Below are positions 23,641 to 30,925 of a DNA stretch of 32,423 nucleotides, piece after piece. The notes beneath the pieces were generated by a model. That model saw only the letters and a list, made by a program, of their open reading frames with translations. It was not told the origin of the DNA and did not search any database. The number at the start of each line of letters is the position of its first letter. Within the stretch, counting starts at the first letter, position 1. Source of the stretch: Mycobacterium angelicum. Its GTDB lineage: Bacteria > Actinomycetota > Actinomycetes > Mycobacteriales > Mycobacteriaceae. The stretch is taken from assembly GCF_002086155.1 (NCBI RefSeq), contig NZ_MVHE01000060.1, positions 1 through 32,423 of the forward strand, written 5' to 3'. Both the position numbers and the translations under genes were made by a program.

Positions 23641-23752
23641 TCTGCACCCTCCAATTTTGTTCTCACATCACGGTTTTCGCGCGGTAAGTAACGACGGAGT
23701 CCACGTCGCGTCAACCCGACCCCAATCGCCCGAAACTCGAGGACGTGCGCTC

Positions 23753-24991
23753 ATGTCTGAATGTGCCTTGGCCACCGTGGGCCCGGATTGGTCGCAGTGG
23801 CCGACGCGGATACTGGGCCACGCCGACCCCACCACCATCGCCCACCGCGCGGGGTCCTACCGCATCATCTCTCCCGAGCAGACCTGGCAGGCCGTACAGC
23901 CGATGCTGCGGCCGGCGGGGATCACCCGCGTCGCCGACCTCACCTGGCTCGATGATCTCGGGATTCCCACCGTTCAGGCGGTGCGCCCGGCCTCCCTGAC
24001 GCTGTCGGTCAGCCAGGGCAAGGCGGCAACCTACTGCGCCGCCCAAGTCTCCGCGGTCATGGAATCGCTGGAAATCTGGCACGCCGAAAACGCCACGCCC
24101 GAGCTGTTTTCCATGAGCACAACCGAGATCGCGCACACACTCACCTACGACCCCGCGCAGCTGCTCCGCCCGGCGCGCAGCTTCTACCATCCGGGCGCCA
24201 GGCTGCACTGGATGACCGCGACGACGCTGTTGACCGGCCGCCAGACCTGGGTGCCGTGGGAGGCCGTACTGGTCAACGCGACAGTCGAAAACCGTTGGGA
24301 CCCACCGGTTTTCTCGATGGACACCACGGGGTTGGCCTCCGGCAACAGCTACTGGGAGGCCAGTCTGCATGCGCTGTACGAAGTCATGGAACGCCACGCC
24401 ATGGCCGCCGGCATAGCCGGCGCCACGCTATTCGAAGTGCCTCTCGACGACGTCGCCGACTCCCGGTGCGCCGAGCTGGTCGACATGATTCACCGGGCCG
24501 GAAGCGAGCTGAAGATAGCCCGGACCGACACGTGGGATGGCTTCTATTGCTTTACCGCCGAACTGTGTTCGCGCCTGCTCGGGGTGCCGTTCAGCGGTTT
24601 CGGTTTCCACCACGATCCCAACGTGGCGCTGTCCCGGGCGATCACCGAAGCCGCGCAATCGAGGCTGACGGCGATCAGCGGAGCCCGCGAGGATCTGTCG
24701 CCGGCGCTGTACCACCGTTTCGCCCGAGTGCACGCGTACGGCCCGCTGCGGCCGACCATGCGCCAGTTGCCTGCCGCCGAACCCACGCCCTGGCACGTTT
24801 CCGACTCCGGCTCGCTCAGTGACCTGTTGGCCACCGCGGCAACGGCGGTGGCCGCCAGGTCGGGAACCGAGCCGCTGGCGGTGGTGTGCGATCTGGCCGG
24901 CAGCTGCGTCCCGGTGGTCAAGGTCCTCGCACCGGGCCTGACGGCAGCACACGGTTCCCCGCTGCGAATCCCGTTGCAGGAGCTGGCATGA
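23753..24991 (+). CDS. YcaO-domain ATP-dependent peptide-modifying enzyme
   Basis: YcaO enzymes activate backbone amide oxygens by phosphorylation from ATP, giving azolines, amidines or thioamides. The 412-residue product from ATG 23753 (MSECALATVG) has the ATP-binding signature SVSQGKAATYCAAQVSAVME (85-104), the downstream ALYEVMERHAM helix, and RAITEAAQSRLTAISGARED near the C terminus. The C terminus lacks the PxPxP end typical of azoline-forming YcaO proteins, which fits a TfuA-dependent thioamide type. An in-frame ATG at 23600 is rejected because it precedes the terminator hairpin. The stop overlaps the TfuA start (ATGA). No adjacent E1-like or RRE protein is seen; leader binding must be supplied by one of these two proteins or from elsewhere. 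Confidence 0.93.
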   Translation: MSECALATVGPDWSQWPTRILGHADPTTIAHRAGSYRIISPEQTWQAVQPMLRPAGITRVADLTWLDDLGIPTVQAVRPASLTLSVSQGKAATYCAAQVSAVMESLEIWHAENATPELFSMSTTEIAHTLTYDPAQLLRPARSFYHPGARLHWMTATTLLTGRQTWVPWEAVLVNATVENRWDPPVFSMDTTGLASGNSYWEASLHALYEVMERHAMAAGIAGATLFEVPLDDVADSRCAELVDMIHRAGSELKIARTDTWDGFYCFTAELCSRLLGVPFSGFGFHHDPNVALSRAITEAAQSRLTAISGAREDLSPALYHRFARVHAYGPLRPTMRQLPAAEPTPWHVSDSGSLSDLLATAATAVAARSGTEPLAVVCDLAGSCVPVVKVLAPGLTAAHGSPLRIPLQELA

Positions 24992-26448
24992 CTGCCGCAT
25001 GCCGCGTCGTGGTGACCGCCGGGCCCACCATCAGCGCCGGCGATATCCACACCGTGGTGCCCGATGCCGAAGTGGTGCCGCCTATTTCGTTCGGCGATGC
25101 CCTGCGCTACGGGCTGGAGCCGGGCGACACGCTGCTGATAATCGACGGGCTCTTCTTCCAGCACGCGCCGGTACGGCACAAAGAGCTGTTGACGTTGCTG
25201 GACGGCGGGATTCGCGTGGTCGGCTCGTCCAGCATGGGCGCGTTGCGCGCCGCCGAGCTGCATCCCTTCGGAATGGAAGGCTACGGCTGGGTATTCGAAA
25301 GCTACCGCGACGGGCTTTTAAACGCCGACGACGAAGTGGGCATGGTCCACGGCGAGCCCGAAGACGGCTATCCGGTGTTCGTCGACGCGCTGGTCAACAT
25401 TCGCCAAACGCTGAGGCGCGCCGTCGAGACCGGTTTGCTGTCGGCTCGACTGGCGGCCGACCTCGTCGAAACGGCACGCCGCATGCCGTTCACGGCGCGC
25501 AGCTGGCAGCGCGTGCTGACCGTCGCCGGCATTCCCGAAAGGCGTTGTACTGCAAAGCAATTGCAGGCATTGCGGGTCGACGTCAAACACGCCGATGCCC
25601 TGGTCGCATTGCACAGCATCGCCGCCGAAGACCACCGCGGTGGCGTGGCGGACCGCCCTCGTCCGCCGCAAACCATCTGGTCGCAGCGCTGGCAACAACG
25701 CTGGGCGCCAACGATTCCGGTCGCTGTCACCACCGACAGCCAAGCCCAGACCACCGCCGAGGTCCGTGACACCGACGTCCTCGCCCTGCTGAGCCTCTGC
25801 GCCACCGACCGCTGGGCCTACCTGCCCGCCCTCGAACAGGTCGCCTCGTGGCACTGGCGGCTGGCCCACCTCGGCCCTGACGGCGACGTTCGCGAACACG
25901 CGTCCCTGGCCGCTGGGCAGGTCGGCGCCGAAAACTACCAGCGCGCGCTGGAGATCGTCGCCCACGGCTATGCCGTGGCCGTTGGACTCGCCGACGAGTC
26001 CGGCTTCCCCGAGCCGGTCCGGGCGCAGTGGCTGACCCCGGACGAGAACGAAACCCTGCGCGATGACCCGGTTTCCGTCTCGGCGCGGCTGCTCACCCGC
26101 ACTTTGTTCGTCACCCGGGCGCTGCCGGCCATCGAGCACTTTCTCGACCTGCTACGTGCGGATCCGCGACTGCCGCAGTGGCGCACCGCGGCGGCCCAAG
26201 CGCTGGCCAGACGCGACGAATTAGCCTGCCAGAAGCCGCATTTGAACCTGCATCGACCCGACCCCAGGCAGCTCAAGAGTCTGTTTGCCAAGCGATGGCG
26301 CACCGAGGTGGACTGCATCGAGCTGGCCCAACGCGGCCTGATGAGCGAGGAAGCCTTCTACACCGCCGCCACTCTGTTCGCCGTTGCGGCCGCCGACGAC
26401 CGGCTGCCGGCTATAGAAGTGGGCGCACTGGGTCCGGCGCACCGGTGA
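24988..26448 (+). CDS. TfuA-like protein with long C-terminal extension
   Basis: TfuA proteins partner YcaO enzymes in thioamide formation, where TfuA helps deliver sulfur. The first ~200 of 486 residues are a clear TfuA domain: SFGDALRYGLEPGDTLLIID, FFQHAPVRHKELLTLLDGG, VVGSSSMGALRAAELHPFGM and YRDGLLNADDEVGMVHGEPE. Family members I know are about half this length; the remaining ~270 residues are helical and unrecognised, with many Trp and acidic or basic residues. The start is ATG 24988, coupled to YcaO by ATGA. The 3' end overlaps the convergent reductase gene by 38 bases. The extension could bind leader peptide or provide another activity; this is inference. Confidence 0.92.
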   Translation: MTAACRVVVTAGPTISAGDIHTVVPDAEVVPPISFGDALRYGLEPGDTLLIIDGLFFQHAPVRHKELLTLLDGGIRVVGSSSMGALRAAELHPFGMEGYGWVFESYRDGLLNADDEVGMVHGEPEDGYPVFVDALVNIRQTLRRAVETGLLSARLAADLVETARRMPFTARSWQRVLTVAGIPERRCTAKQLQALRVDVKHADALVALHSIAAEDHRGGVADRPRPPQTIWSQRWQQRWAPTIPVAVTTDSQAQTTAEVRDTDVLALLSLCATDRWAYLPALEQVASWHWRLAHLGPDGDVREHASLAAGQVGAENYQRALEIVAHGYAVAVGLADESGFPEPVRAQWLTPDENETLRDDPVSVSARLLTRTLFVTRALPAIEHFLDLLRADPRLPQWRTAAAQALARRDELACQKPHLNLHRPDPRQLKSLFAKRWRTEVDCIELAQRGLMSEEAFYTAATLFAVAAADDRLPAIEVGALGPAHR

Positions 26449-27634
26449 CCACACATCTGGTGCGGGTGTAGATGGTGGGCATGCACAGGTTGCAGTGGGT
26501 GCAGGCCGATTTCACGGCATGGTCGGGGTCTTCGGCCTTGATCCGGTTGACCAGGTCGGGCTCGGCCAGCAGTGCCCGCGCCATCGCGACGAACTGGAAT
26601 CCCTCGGCCATCGCCAGGTCCATCGTGTCCCGGTTGGTGATGCCGCCCAGCAGGATCAGCGGCATCTTCAGCTCGGCGCGGAACAGCTTGGCGTCACGCA
26701 ACAGATAGGCCTCGCGGTAGGGGTACTCGCGCAAAAACTTCTTGCCGGTCATGCGCATGCCCCAGCGCAGTGGCGGCTTGAACGCACCGGCGAACTCCTT
26801 GATCGGGGCGTCGCCGCGGAACAGATACATCGGGTTGACCAGCGAGCTGCCCGCGGTCAGTTCGATGGCGTCCAGCCCGCCGTCTTCCTCCAGCCACTTG
26901 GCGGTGATCAACGACTCCTCGGTGCTGATACCGCCCCGGATGCCGTCGGCCATGTTGAGTTTGGCGGTGACGGCGATCTGGTTGTGCACCGCGCCACGAA
27001 CCGTGCGCACCAGCCCCCGCGCGACTTTGGCCCGGTTTTCCAGCGATCCGCCGAACTCGTCGTCGCGCCGGTTGATCAGCGGGCTGAGAAACGAGCTCGC
27101 CAGATAGTTGTGGCCCAGGTGGATCTCGACGGCGTCGAACCCGGCCTCGACGGCCAGCCGGGCGGCATCGGCGTGGGCGGCCAGGACGTCGTCGATGTCG
27201 CGGCGGCTCGCTTTTCTGGCGAACCGCATCCCGATCGGGTTGAAGAACCGCACCGGTGCCAGAGCCGTGGCTTTGTTGGTCTTGGCGTTGGCGACCGGAC
27301 CGGCGTGGCCGATCTGCGCGCTGATGGCCGCGCCTTCGGCGTGGATCGCGTCGGTGAGCCGGCGCAACCCGGGGACCGCCTCGGGGCGCATCCAGAGCCC
27401 GTTGCCCTCGGTGCGGCCGCCGCGGGAGACCGCGCAATAGGCGACGGTGGTCATGCCGACCCCGCCGGCGGCCGGCAGCCGGTGGTACTCGATCAGGTCG
27501 TCGCTCACCAGCGCGTTCGGCGTGCGCGCCTCGAACGTCGCAGACTTGATGATCCGGTTGCGCAGGGTGATCGGGCCGAGTTTGGCCGGGCTGAACACGT
27601 CCGGCGCCGCCTGAGGCGCGGTCTCAGGAGCCAT
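26411..27634 (-). CDS. Old-yellow-enzyme-family NADH:flavin oxidoreductase (Rv3359 type)
   Basis: A 407-residue FMN enzyme with a TIM-barrel fold related to OYE and 2,4-dienoyl-CoA reductase. VFSPAKLGPITLRNRIIKSA is the usual N terminus; AQIGHAG, the active-site-adjacent EIHLGHNYLASSFLSPLINR and EFGGSLENRAK are family signatures. The C terminus has a Cys cluster CTHCNLC followed by C394 (C378, C381, C384, C394), which resembles the iron-sulfur motif of dienoyl-CoA reductases. It corresponds to Rv3359 in the M. tuberculosis neighbourhood. The substrate is unknown. Its end overlaps the TfuA gene, and it diverges from folD across an elaborate inverted repeat. Confidence 0.9.
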   Translation of the reverse strand: MAPETAPQAAPDVFSPAKLGPITLRNRIIKSATFEARTPNALVSDDLIEYHRLPAAGGVGMTTVAYCAVSRGGRTEGNGLWMRPEAVPGLRRLTDAIHAEGAAISAQIGHAGPVANAKTNKATALAPVRFFNPIGMRFARKASRRDIDDVLAAHADAARLAVEAGFDAVEIHLGHNYLASSFLSPLINRRDDEFGGSLENRAKVARGLVRTVRGAVHNQIAVTAKLNMADGIRGGISTEESLITAKWLEEDGGLDAIELTAGSSLVNPMYLFRGDAPIKEFAGAFKPPLRWGMRMTGKKFLREYPYREAYLLRDAKLFRAELKMPLILLGGITNRDTMDLAMAEGFQFVAMARALLAEPDLVNRIKAEDPDHAVKSACTHCNLCMPTIYTRTRCVVTGAPDPVRPLL

Positions 27635-27656
27635 CTCAGGAGCGTAATCCTGGGAT

Positions 27657-27720
27657 CGCCGAGATTGCCGTGAGGGTTACGAGTACCCGCCCGATCACGA
27701 CCGTGGCGGCAATCTCGGCG
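27657..27720. repeat. 14-bp inverted repeat with nested hairpins between Rv3359-like gene and folD
   Basis: CGCCGAGATTGCCG (27657-27670) and CGGCAATCTCGGCG (27707-27720) are perfect inverted arms. The 36-base interior has two more small stems: GGGT/ACCC (27674-27677 with 27685-27688) and CACG/CGTG (27696-27699 with 27702-27705). The whole can fold as a cloverleaf. It lies between divergent start codons and could be an operator, a REP-like element or a structured RNA. Confidence 0.75.
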
Positions 27721-27751
27721 CGGCTGCACGCCTCGTGCCAGACTGTCTGCC

Positions 27752-28597
27752 GTGGGCGCAATAACGCTGGACGGCAAGGCCACCCGCGACGAGATCTTCG
27801 TCGACCTGAAAGAGCGGGTCACCGCATTGACCGCGGCGGGCCGCACACCCGGACTGGGCACCGTCCTGGTCGGCGACGACCCCGGGTCGCACGCCTACGT
27901 CCGCGGCAAGCACGCCGACTGCGCCAAGGTCGGCATCACCTCGATCCGCCGTGACCTGCCCGCCGACATCAGCACCGAGACGCTCAACGACACCATCGAC
28001 GAGCTCAACGCCAACCCCGAGTGCACCGGCTACATAGTGCAGCTGCCGCTGCCCAAGCATCTCAACGAAAACGCGGCGCTCGAGCGCGTCGACCCGGACA
28101 AGGACGCCGACGGTCTGCACCCGACCAACCTGGGCCGGCTGGTGCTCAACGACCCGGCTCCGCTGCCATGCACGCCACGCGGCATCGTGCACCTGCTGCG
28201 GCGCTACGACGTGGAGATCGCCGGGGCCCATGTGGTGGTGATCGGCCGCGGGGTGACGGTGGGCCGGCCGCTGGGGCTGTTGCTCACCCGTCGCTCCGAG
28301 AACGCCACGGTTACGTTGTGCCACACCGGAACTCGCAACTTGGCGGCGCTGACCAGGCAGGCCGACATCATCGTGGCCGCCGTCGGGGTGCCACACATGC
28401 TGACCCCCGGCATGGTGCGCCCCGGGGCCGCCGTCGTCGACGTGGGCGTCAGCCGGGTGGACGGCAAGCTCACCGGCGACGTGCATCCCGGCGTGTGGGA
28501 GGTGGCCGGCCATGTGTCACCCAATCCCGGCGGCGTCGGCCCGCTGACGCGGGCATTCCTGCTGACCAACGTGGTCGAGCGGGCCGAGCGGTCATGA
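27752..28597 (+). CDS. folD: Bifunctional methylenetetrahydrofolate dehydrogenase/cyclohydrolase FolD
   Basis: Interconverts methylene-, methenyl- and formyl-tetrahydrofolate for one-carbon metabolism, using NADP. The 281-residue product from GTG 27752 has the catalytic Y49xxxK53 (YVRGK), the family motif QLPLPKHLNE, and the nucleotide-binding GRGVTVGRPLGLLL. The C-terminal signature HVSPNPGGVGPLTRAFL corresponds to the usual PGGVGPMT motif. Length is normal. The stop overlaps the next gene as ATGA, so the pair is translationally coupled. Confidence 0.97.
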   Translation: MGAITLDGKATRDEIFVDLKERVTALTAAGRTPGLGTVLVGDDPGSHAYVRGKHADCAKVGITSIRRDLPADISTETLNDTIDELNANPECTGYIVQLPLPKHLNENAALERVDPDKDADGLHPTNLGRLVLNDPAPLPCTPRGIVHLLRRYDVEIAGAHVVVIGRGVTVGRPLGLLLTRRSENATVTLCHTGTRNLAALTRQADIIVAAVGVPHMLTPGMVRPGAAVVDVGVSRVDGKLTGDVHPGVWEVAGHVSPNPGGVGPLTRAFLLTNVVERAERS

Positions 28598-28887
28598 CCG
28601 TCCGGGCCATCCTCGGGCGCGCGGTGCGCGCCCAATGGCCGGTGCTGGTCGTCGGGCTGATCTTCCTGGTGGCCTTCGCGCTGGCCGGGGCCAACTTCTG
28701 GCGCCGCGGCGCGCTGCTCATCGGTATCGGTGTCGGGGTGGCCGCGGCCCTGCGGTTGGCGCTGCCCGACGAGCGGGCCGGGCTGCTGGTGGTGCGCAGC
28801 CGGGGAACCGACTTCCTGACCACGGCGGCGGTGGGGGCCGCGATGGTCTACATCGCTTCGACGATCGACCCGCTGGGGACGGGCTAG
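28594..28887 (+). CDS. DUF3017 small membrane protein (Rv3355c type)
   Basis: A 97-residue integral membrane protein starting at ATG 28594, overlapping the folD stop. Three hydrophobic helices are visible: residues about 14-33 (QWPVLVVGLIFLVAFALAGA), 39-57 and 72-91. LRLALPDERAGLLVVRSR between helices two and three is the recognisable DUF3017 segment. Its role is unknown; conservation beside folD in actinobacteria is the only functional hint. Its TAG stop (28885-28887) interlocks with the stop of the convergent DUF732 gene through the palindrome CTAG. Confidence 0.88.
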   Translation: MTVRAILGRAVRAQWPVLVVGLIFLVAFALAGANFWRRGALLIGIGVGVAAALRLALPDERAGLLVVRSRGTDFLTTAAVGAAMVYIASTIDPLGTG

Positions 28888-29297
28888 GACCCCGGCAGGC
28901 CCGGTATCTGCGGCAGCCCGGGTATCTGTTGCTGCAGGCCCGACAGGTTTCCGGCGGCGACGTCGGCCATCACCGAGGGGCAGTACATCGAAATCGCGAT
29001 GCTGGTGAAGGTCTCGGCCATGTCCTGGGACATGCCCTGGGTGCGCGCGACCACGCTGGCCGCCGCGGAGTTGAACGACCCGCCGGGCTGGGCCAGCATC
29101 GGGCACACGGATTGGCCCAGGGCTTCGGCGTTGATCGGGTCGCCGTAGTTGACGCCGGCGTTACTCAGTGCGGAGATGAACGCGTCGTCGACCGGATTCG
29201 CCTCGGCCGGTGATGCTAATGCCGCCGCGGCGGTGAGAACGCCTGCGCACGTCGCCAGCAGACGAACCGACAGAGGCTGGTGGCGCCAAAGGTTCAT
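28884..29297 (-). CDS. Secreted DUF732 protein (Rv3354 type)
   Basis: A 137-residue exported protein. The signal peptide has a basic start (MNLWRHQPLSVR), a hydrophobic core and an AEA site at about residue 33. The mature part begins NPVDDAFISALSNAGVNYGD, the DUF732 signature, and has two Cys (C65 and C106) likely to form a disulfide. The end is Gln/Gly/Leu/Pro-rich (QIPGLPQIPGLP). DUF732 proteins are abundant in mycobacteria with no assigned function. The homologue Rv3354 has been reported as secreted. ATG 29297 has an AAGG ribosome site. Confidence 0.92.
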   Translation of the reverse strand: MNLWRHQPLSVRLLATCAGVLTAAAALASPAEANPVDDAFISALSNAGVNYGDPINAEALGQSVCPMLAQPGGSFNSAAASVVARTQGMSQDMAETFTSIAISMYCPSVMADVAAGNLSGLQQQIPGLPQIPGLPGS

Positions 29298-29408
29298 GTC
29301 AGAAACCTTGGTACATGGCTGTCACATTCAGAACACGATGGCGTAAAGGTTTGCATTCCGCAGCGTTTTGCGGCCCAGAACCGGCGCGATCACGGCACGC
29401 TGCGGCCC

Positions 29409-30845
29409 ATGATCTCTCGCCAGAAGTTTTTGCGCGGCGCACTGGGAGCGCTGGCAACTTCGGCGGTGTTTCCAGCGGCGTGGGGGCGCGCGGATCCGGG
29501 TTCGGGGTGGGCGAGCCTGGCTTCCTCGATCGGCGGGCAGGTGCTGCTTCCGGCCAACGGCGGCTCGTTCACCCGCGCAAAGCAGATCTTCAACGCCAAC
29601 TACGACGGCCTGAACCCGGCGGCGGTGGTGACGGTCACCTCGCCGGCGGACGTGCAGAAGGCGGTGGCGTTCGCCGCCGCCAACAAGCTGAAGCTCGCCC
29701 CGCGCGGCGGCGGACATTCCTACATCGGCGCGTCGACGGCCAGCGGCGCCATGGTGCTCGACCTGCGTGGCCTGCCCGGCGGGGTGAACTTCGACGCCGC
29801 CACCGGAAACGTCACGGTGCCGCCGGCAACCGACCTGTATGCCGTGCACCAGGCGCTGGCCGGCGCCGGCCGGGCCATCGCCACCGGCAGCTGCCCGACC
29901 GTCGGCGTCGCCGGCCTGGCGCTGGGCGGCGGGATCGGCGCCGACACTCGCCATGCCGGCTTGACCTGTGATGCGCTGCGCTCGGCGACGGTGGTGTTGC
30001 CCAGCGGCGAGTTGGTCACCGCCTCGGCCGACGACCATGCCGATCTGTTCTGGGCGCTGCGTGGCGGCGGGGGCGGCAACTTCGGGGTGACGACGTCGCT
30101 GACGTTCGAAACGTTCGCCACCGCCGACTCCGACGTTGTCCGCGTTGATTTCCCGCCCGCGTCGGCCGCCCAGGTGCTCGTAGGGTGGCAGACCTGGCTG
30201 GCCGGAGCCGACCGCAATGTGTGGGCGTTGGTCGATCTGGCGGTGGGTGGCTCCGCAGGCGGGAACTGCCATGTGTTGGCGACCTGTCCGGCCGGGTCCG
30301 GCCCGTCCGTCGCCGACGCGATCAAGTCGGCCGTCGGAATAGCGCCCAGCGGAGTCGAGCACAAGACGCTCAGCCACATGAACCTGGTGATGTATCTGGC
30401 CGGCGGCAACACCACCTATCCGCCGGAGGGCTTCGTGGCCGGGTCCGATGTGATCGGCACGATGAATTCGGCTGCCGCCCAGGCCGTCGTCGCCGCCATC
30501 GGCAAGTGGCCGCCCGCCGCGGGCCGGGCGTCGGCGCTCATCGACTCCCTCGGCGGCGCGGTCGGTGACGTCGACGCGGCCGGTTCGGCCTTTCCGTGGC
30601 GCCGGCAATCCGCTGTGGTGCAGTGGTACGTCAACACCCCCGGGAGCGCCCAGGTGTCGGCCGCCAACACCTGGCTGAGCGCGGCACACCAAGCGGTGCA
30701 ACAGTTTTCGGTCGGTGGCTACGTCAATTATTTGGAGCCCAACACCCCCGCCTCCCGCTATTTCGGCTCGAACTTGGCGCGATTGACCACCGTGCGGCAA
30801 ACCTACGACCCCGGCAAGTTGATGTATTCCGGCCTCGATTTCTGA
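29409..30845 (+). CDS. Exported BBE-like FAD-linked oxidase (bicovalent flavin)
   Basis: A 478-residue oxidase of the PCMH/berberine-bridge-enzyme family, oxidising alcohols or sugars with oxygen. The start is ATG 29409 (MISRQKFLRGALGAL); longer versions from 29280 overlap the divergent DUF732 start. The N terminus looks like a Tat signal but has Arg-Gln instead of Arg-Arg. GGGHSYIG supplies H103 and GSCPTVGVAGLALGGGIG supplies C162, the two residues that bind FAD covalently in bicovalent flavoproteins. The BBE domain ends the protein (NYLEPNTPASRYFGSNL, TYDPGKLMYSGLDF). Substrate unknown. It is followed by a palindrome at its stop codon and a PE_PGRS gene. Confidence 0.9.
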   Translation: MISRQKFLRGALGALATSAVFPAAWGRADPGSGWASLASSIGGQVLLPANGGSFTRAKQIFNANYDGLNPAAVVTVTSPADVQKAVAFAAANKLKLAPRGGGHSYIGASTASGAMVLDLRGLPGGVNFDAATGNVTVPPATDLYAVHQALAGAGRAIATGSCPTVGVAGLALGGGIGADTRHAGLTCDALRSATVVLPSGELVTASADDHADLFWALRGGGGGNFGVTTSLTFETFATADSDVVRVDFPPASAAQVLVGWQTWLAGADRNVWALVDLAVGGSAGGNCHVLATCPAGSGPSVADAIKSAVGIAPSGVEHKTLSHMNLVMYLAGGNTTYPPEGFVAGSDVIGTMNSAAAQAVVAAIGKWPPAAGRASALIDSLGGAVGDVDAAGSAFPWRRQSAVVQWYVNTPGSAQVSAANTWLSAAHQAVQQFSVGGYVNYLEPNTPASRYFGSNLARLTTVRQTYDPGKLMYSGLDF

Positions 30846-30857
30846 CGATTCAATCGT
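30845..30857. other. Short palindrome at the oxidase stop codon
   Basis: ACGATT-C-AATCGT is a perfect 6-bp inverted repeat around one base, overlapping the TGA of the oxidase gene. A second small stem, TCCCC/GGGGA, follows at 30880-30898. Either could be a terminator or an operator for the PE_PGRS gene; evidence is weak. Confidence 0.3.
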
Positions 30858-30925
30858 TAGCCAACGTTTGCTCAAGCCTTCCCCGGCACGGTTGGGGACA
30901 AAGTGCGAGCGTTGGGAGGTCGGCG

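Noticed and set aside
23600..23752. Upstream extension of the YcaO gene from ATG 23600
   Set aside because: The added 51 residues would be encoded across the terminator hairpin and resemble nothing; ATG 23753 begins just before the conserved region.
23346..26448. Lasso peptide or lanthipeptide interpretation of the small-peptide locus
   Set aside because: No asparagine-synthetase-like cyclase, B-type protease or lanthionine synthetase is present; the neighbours are YcaO and TfuA.
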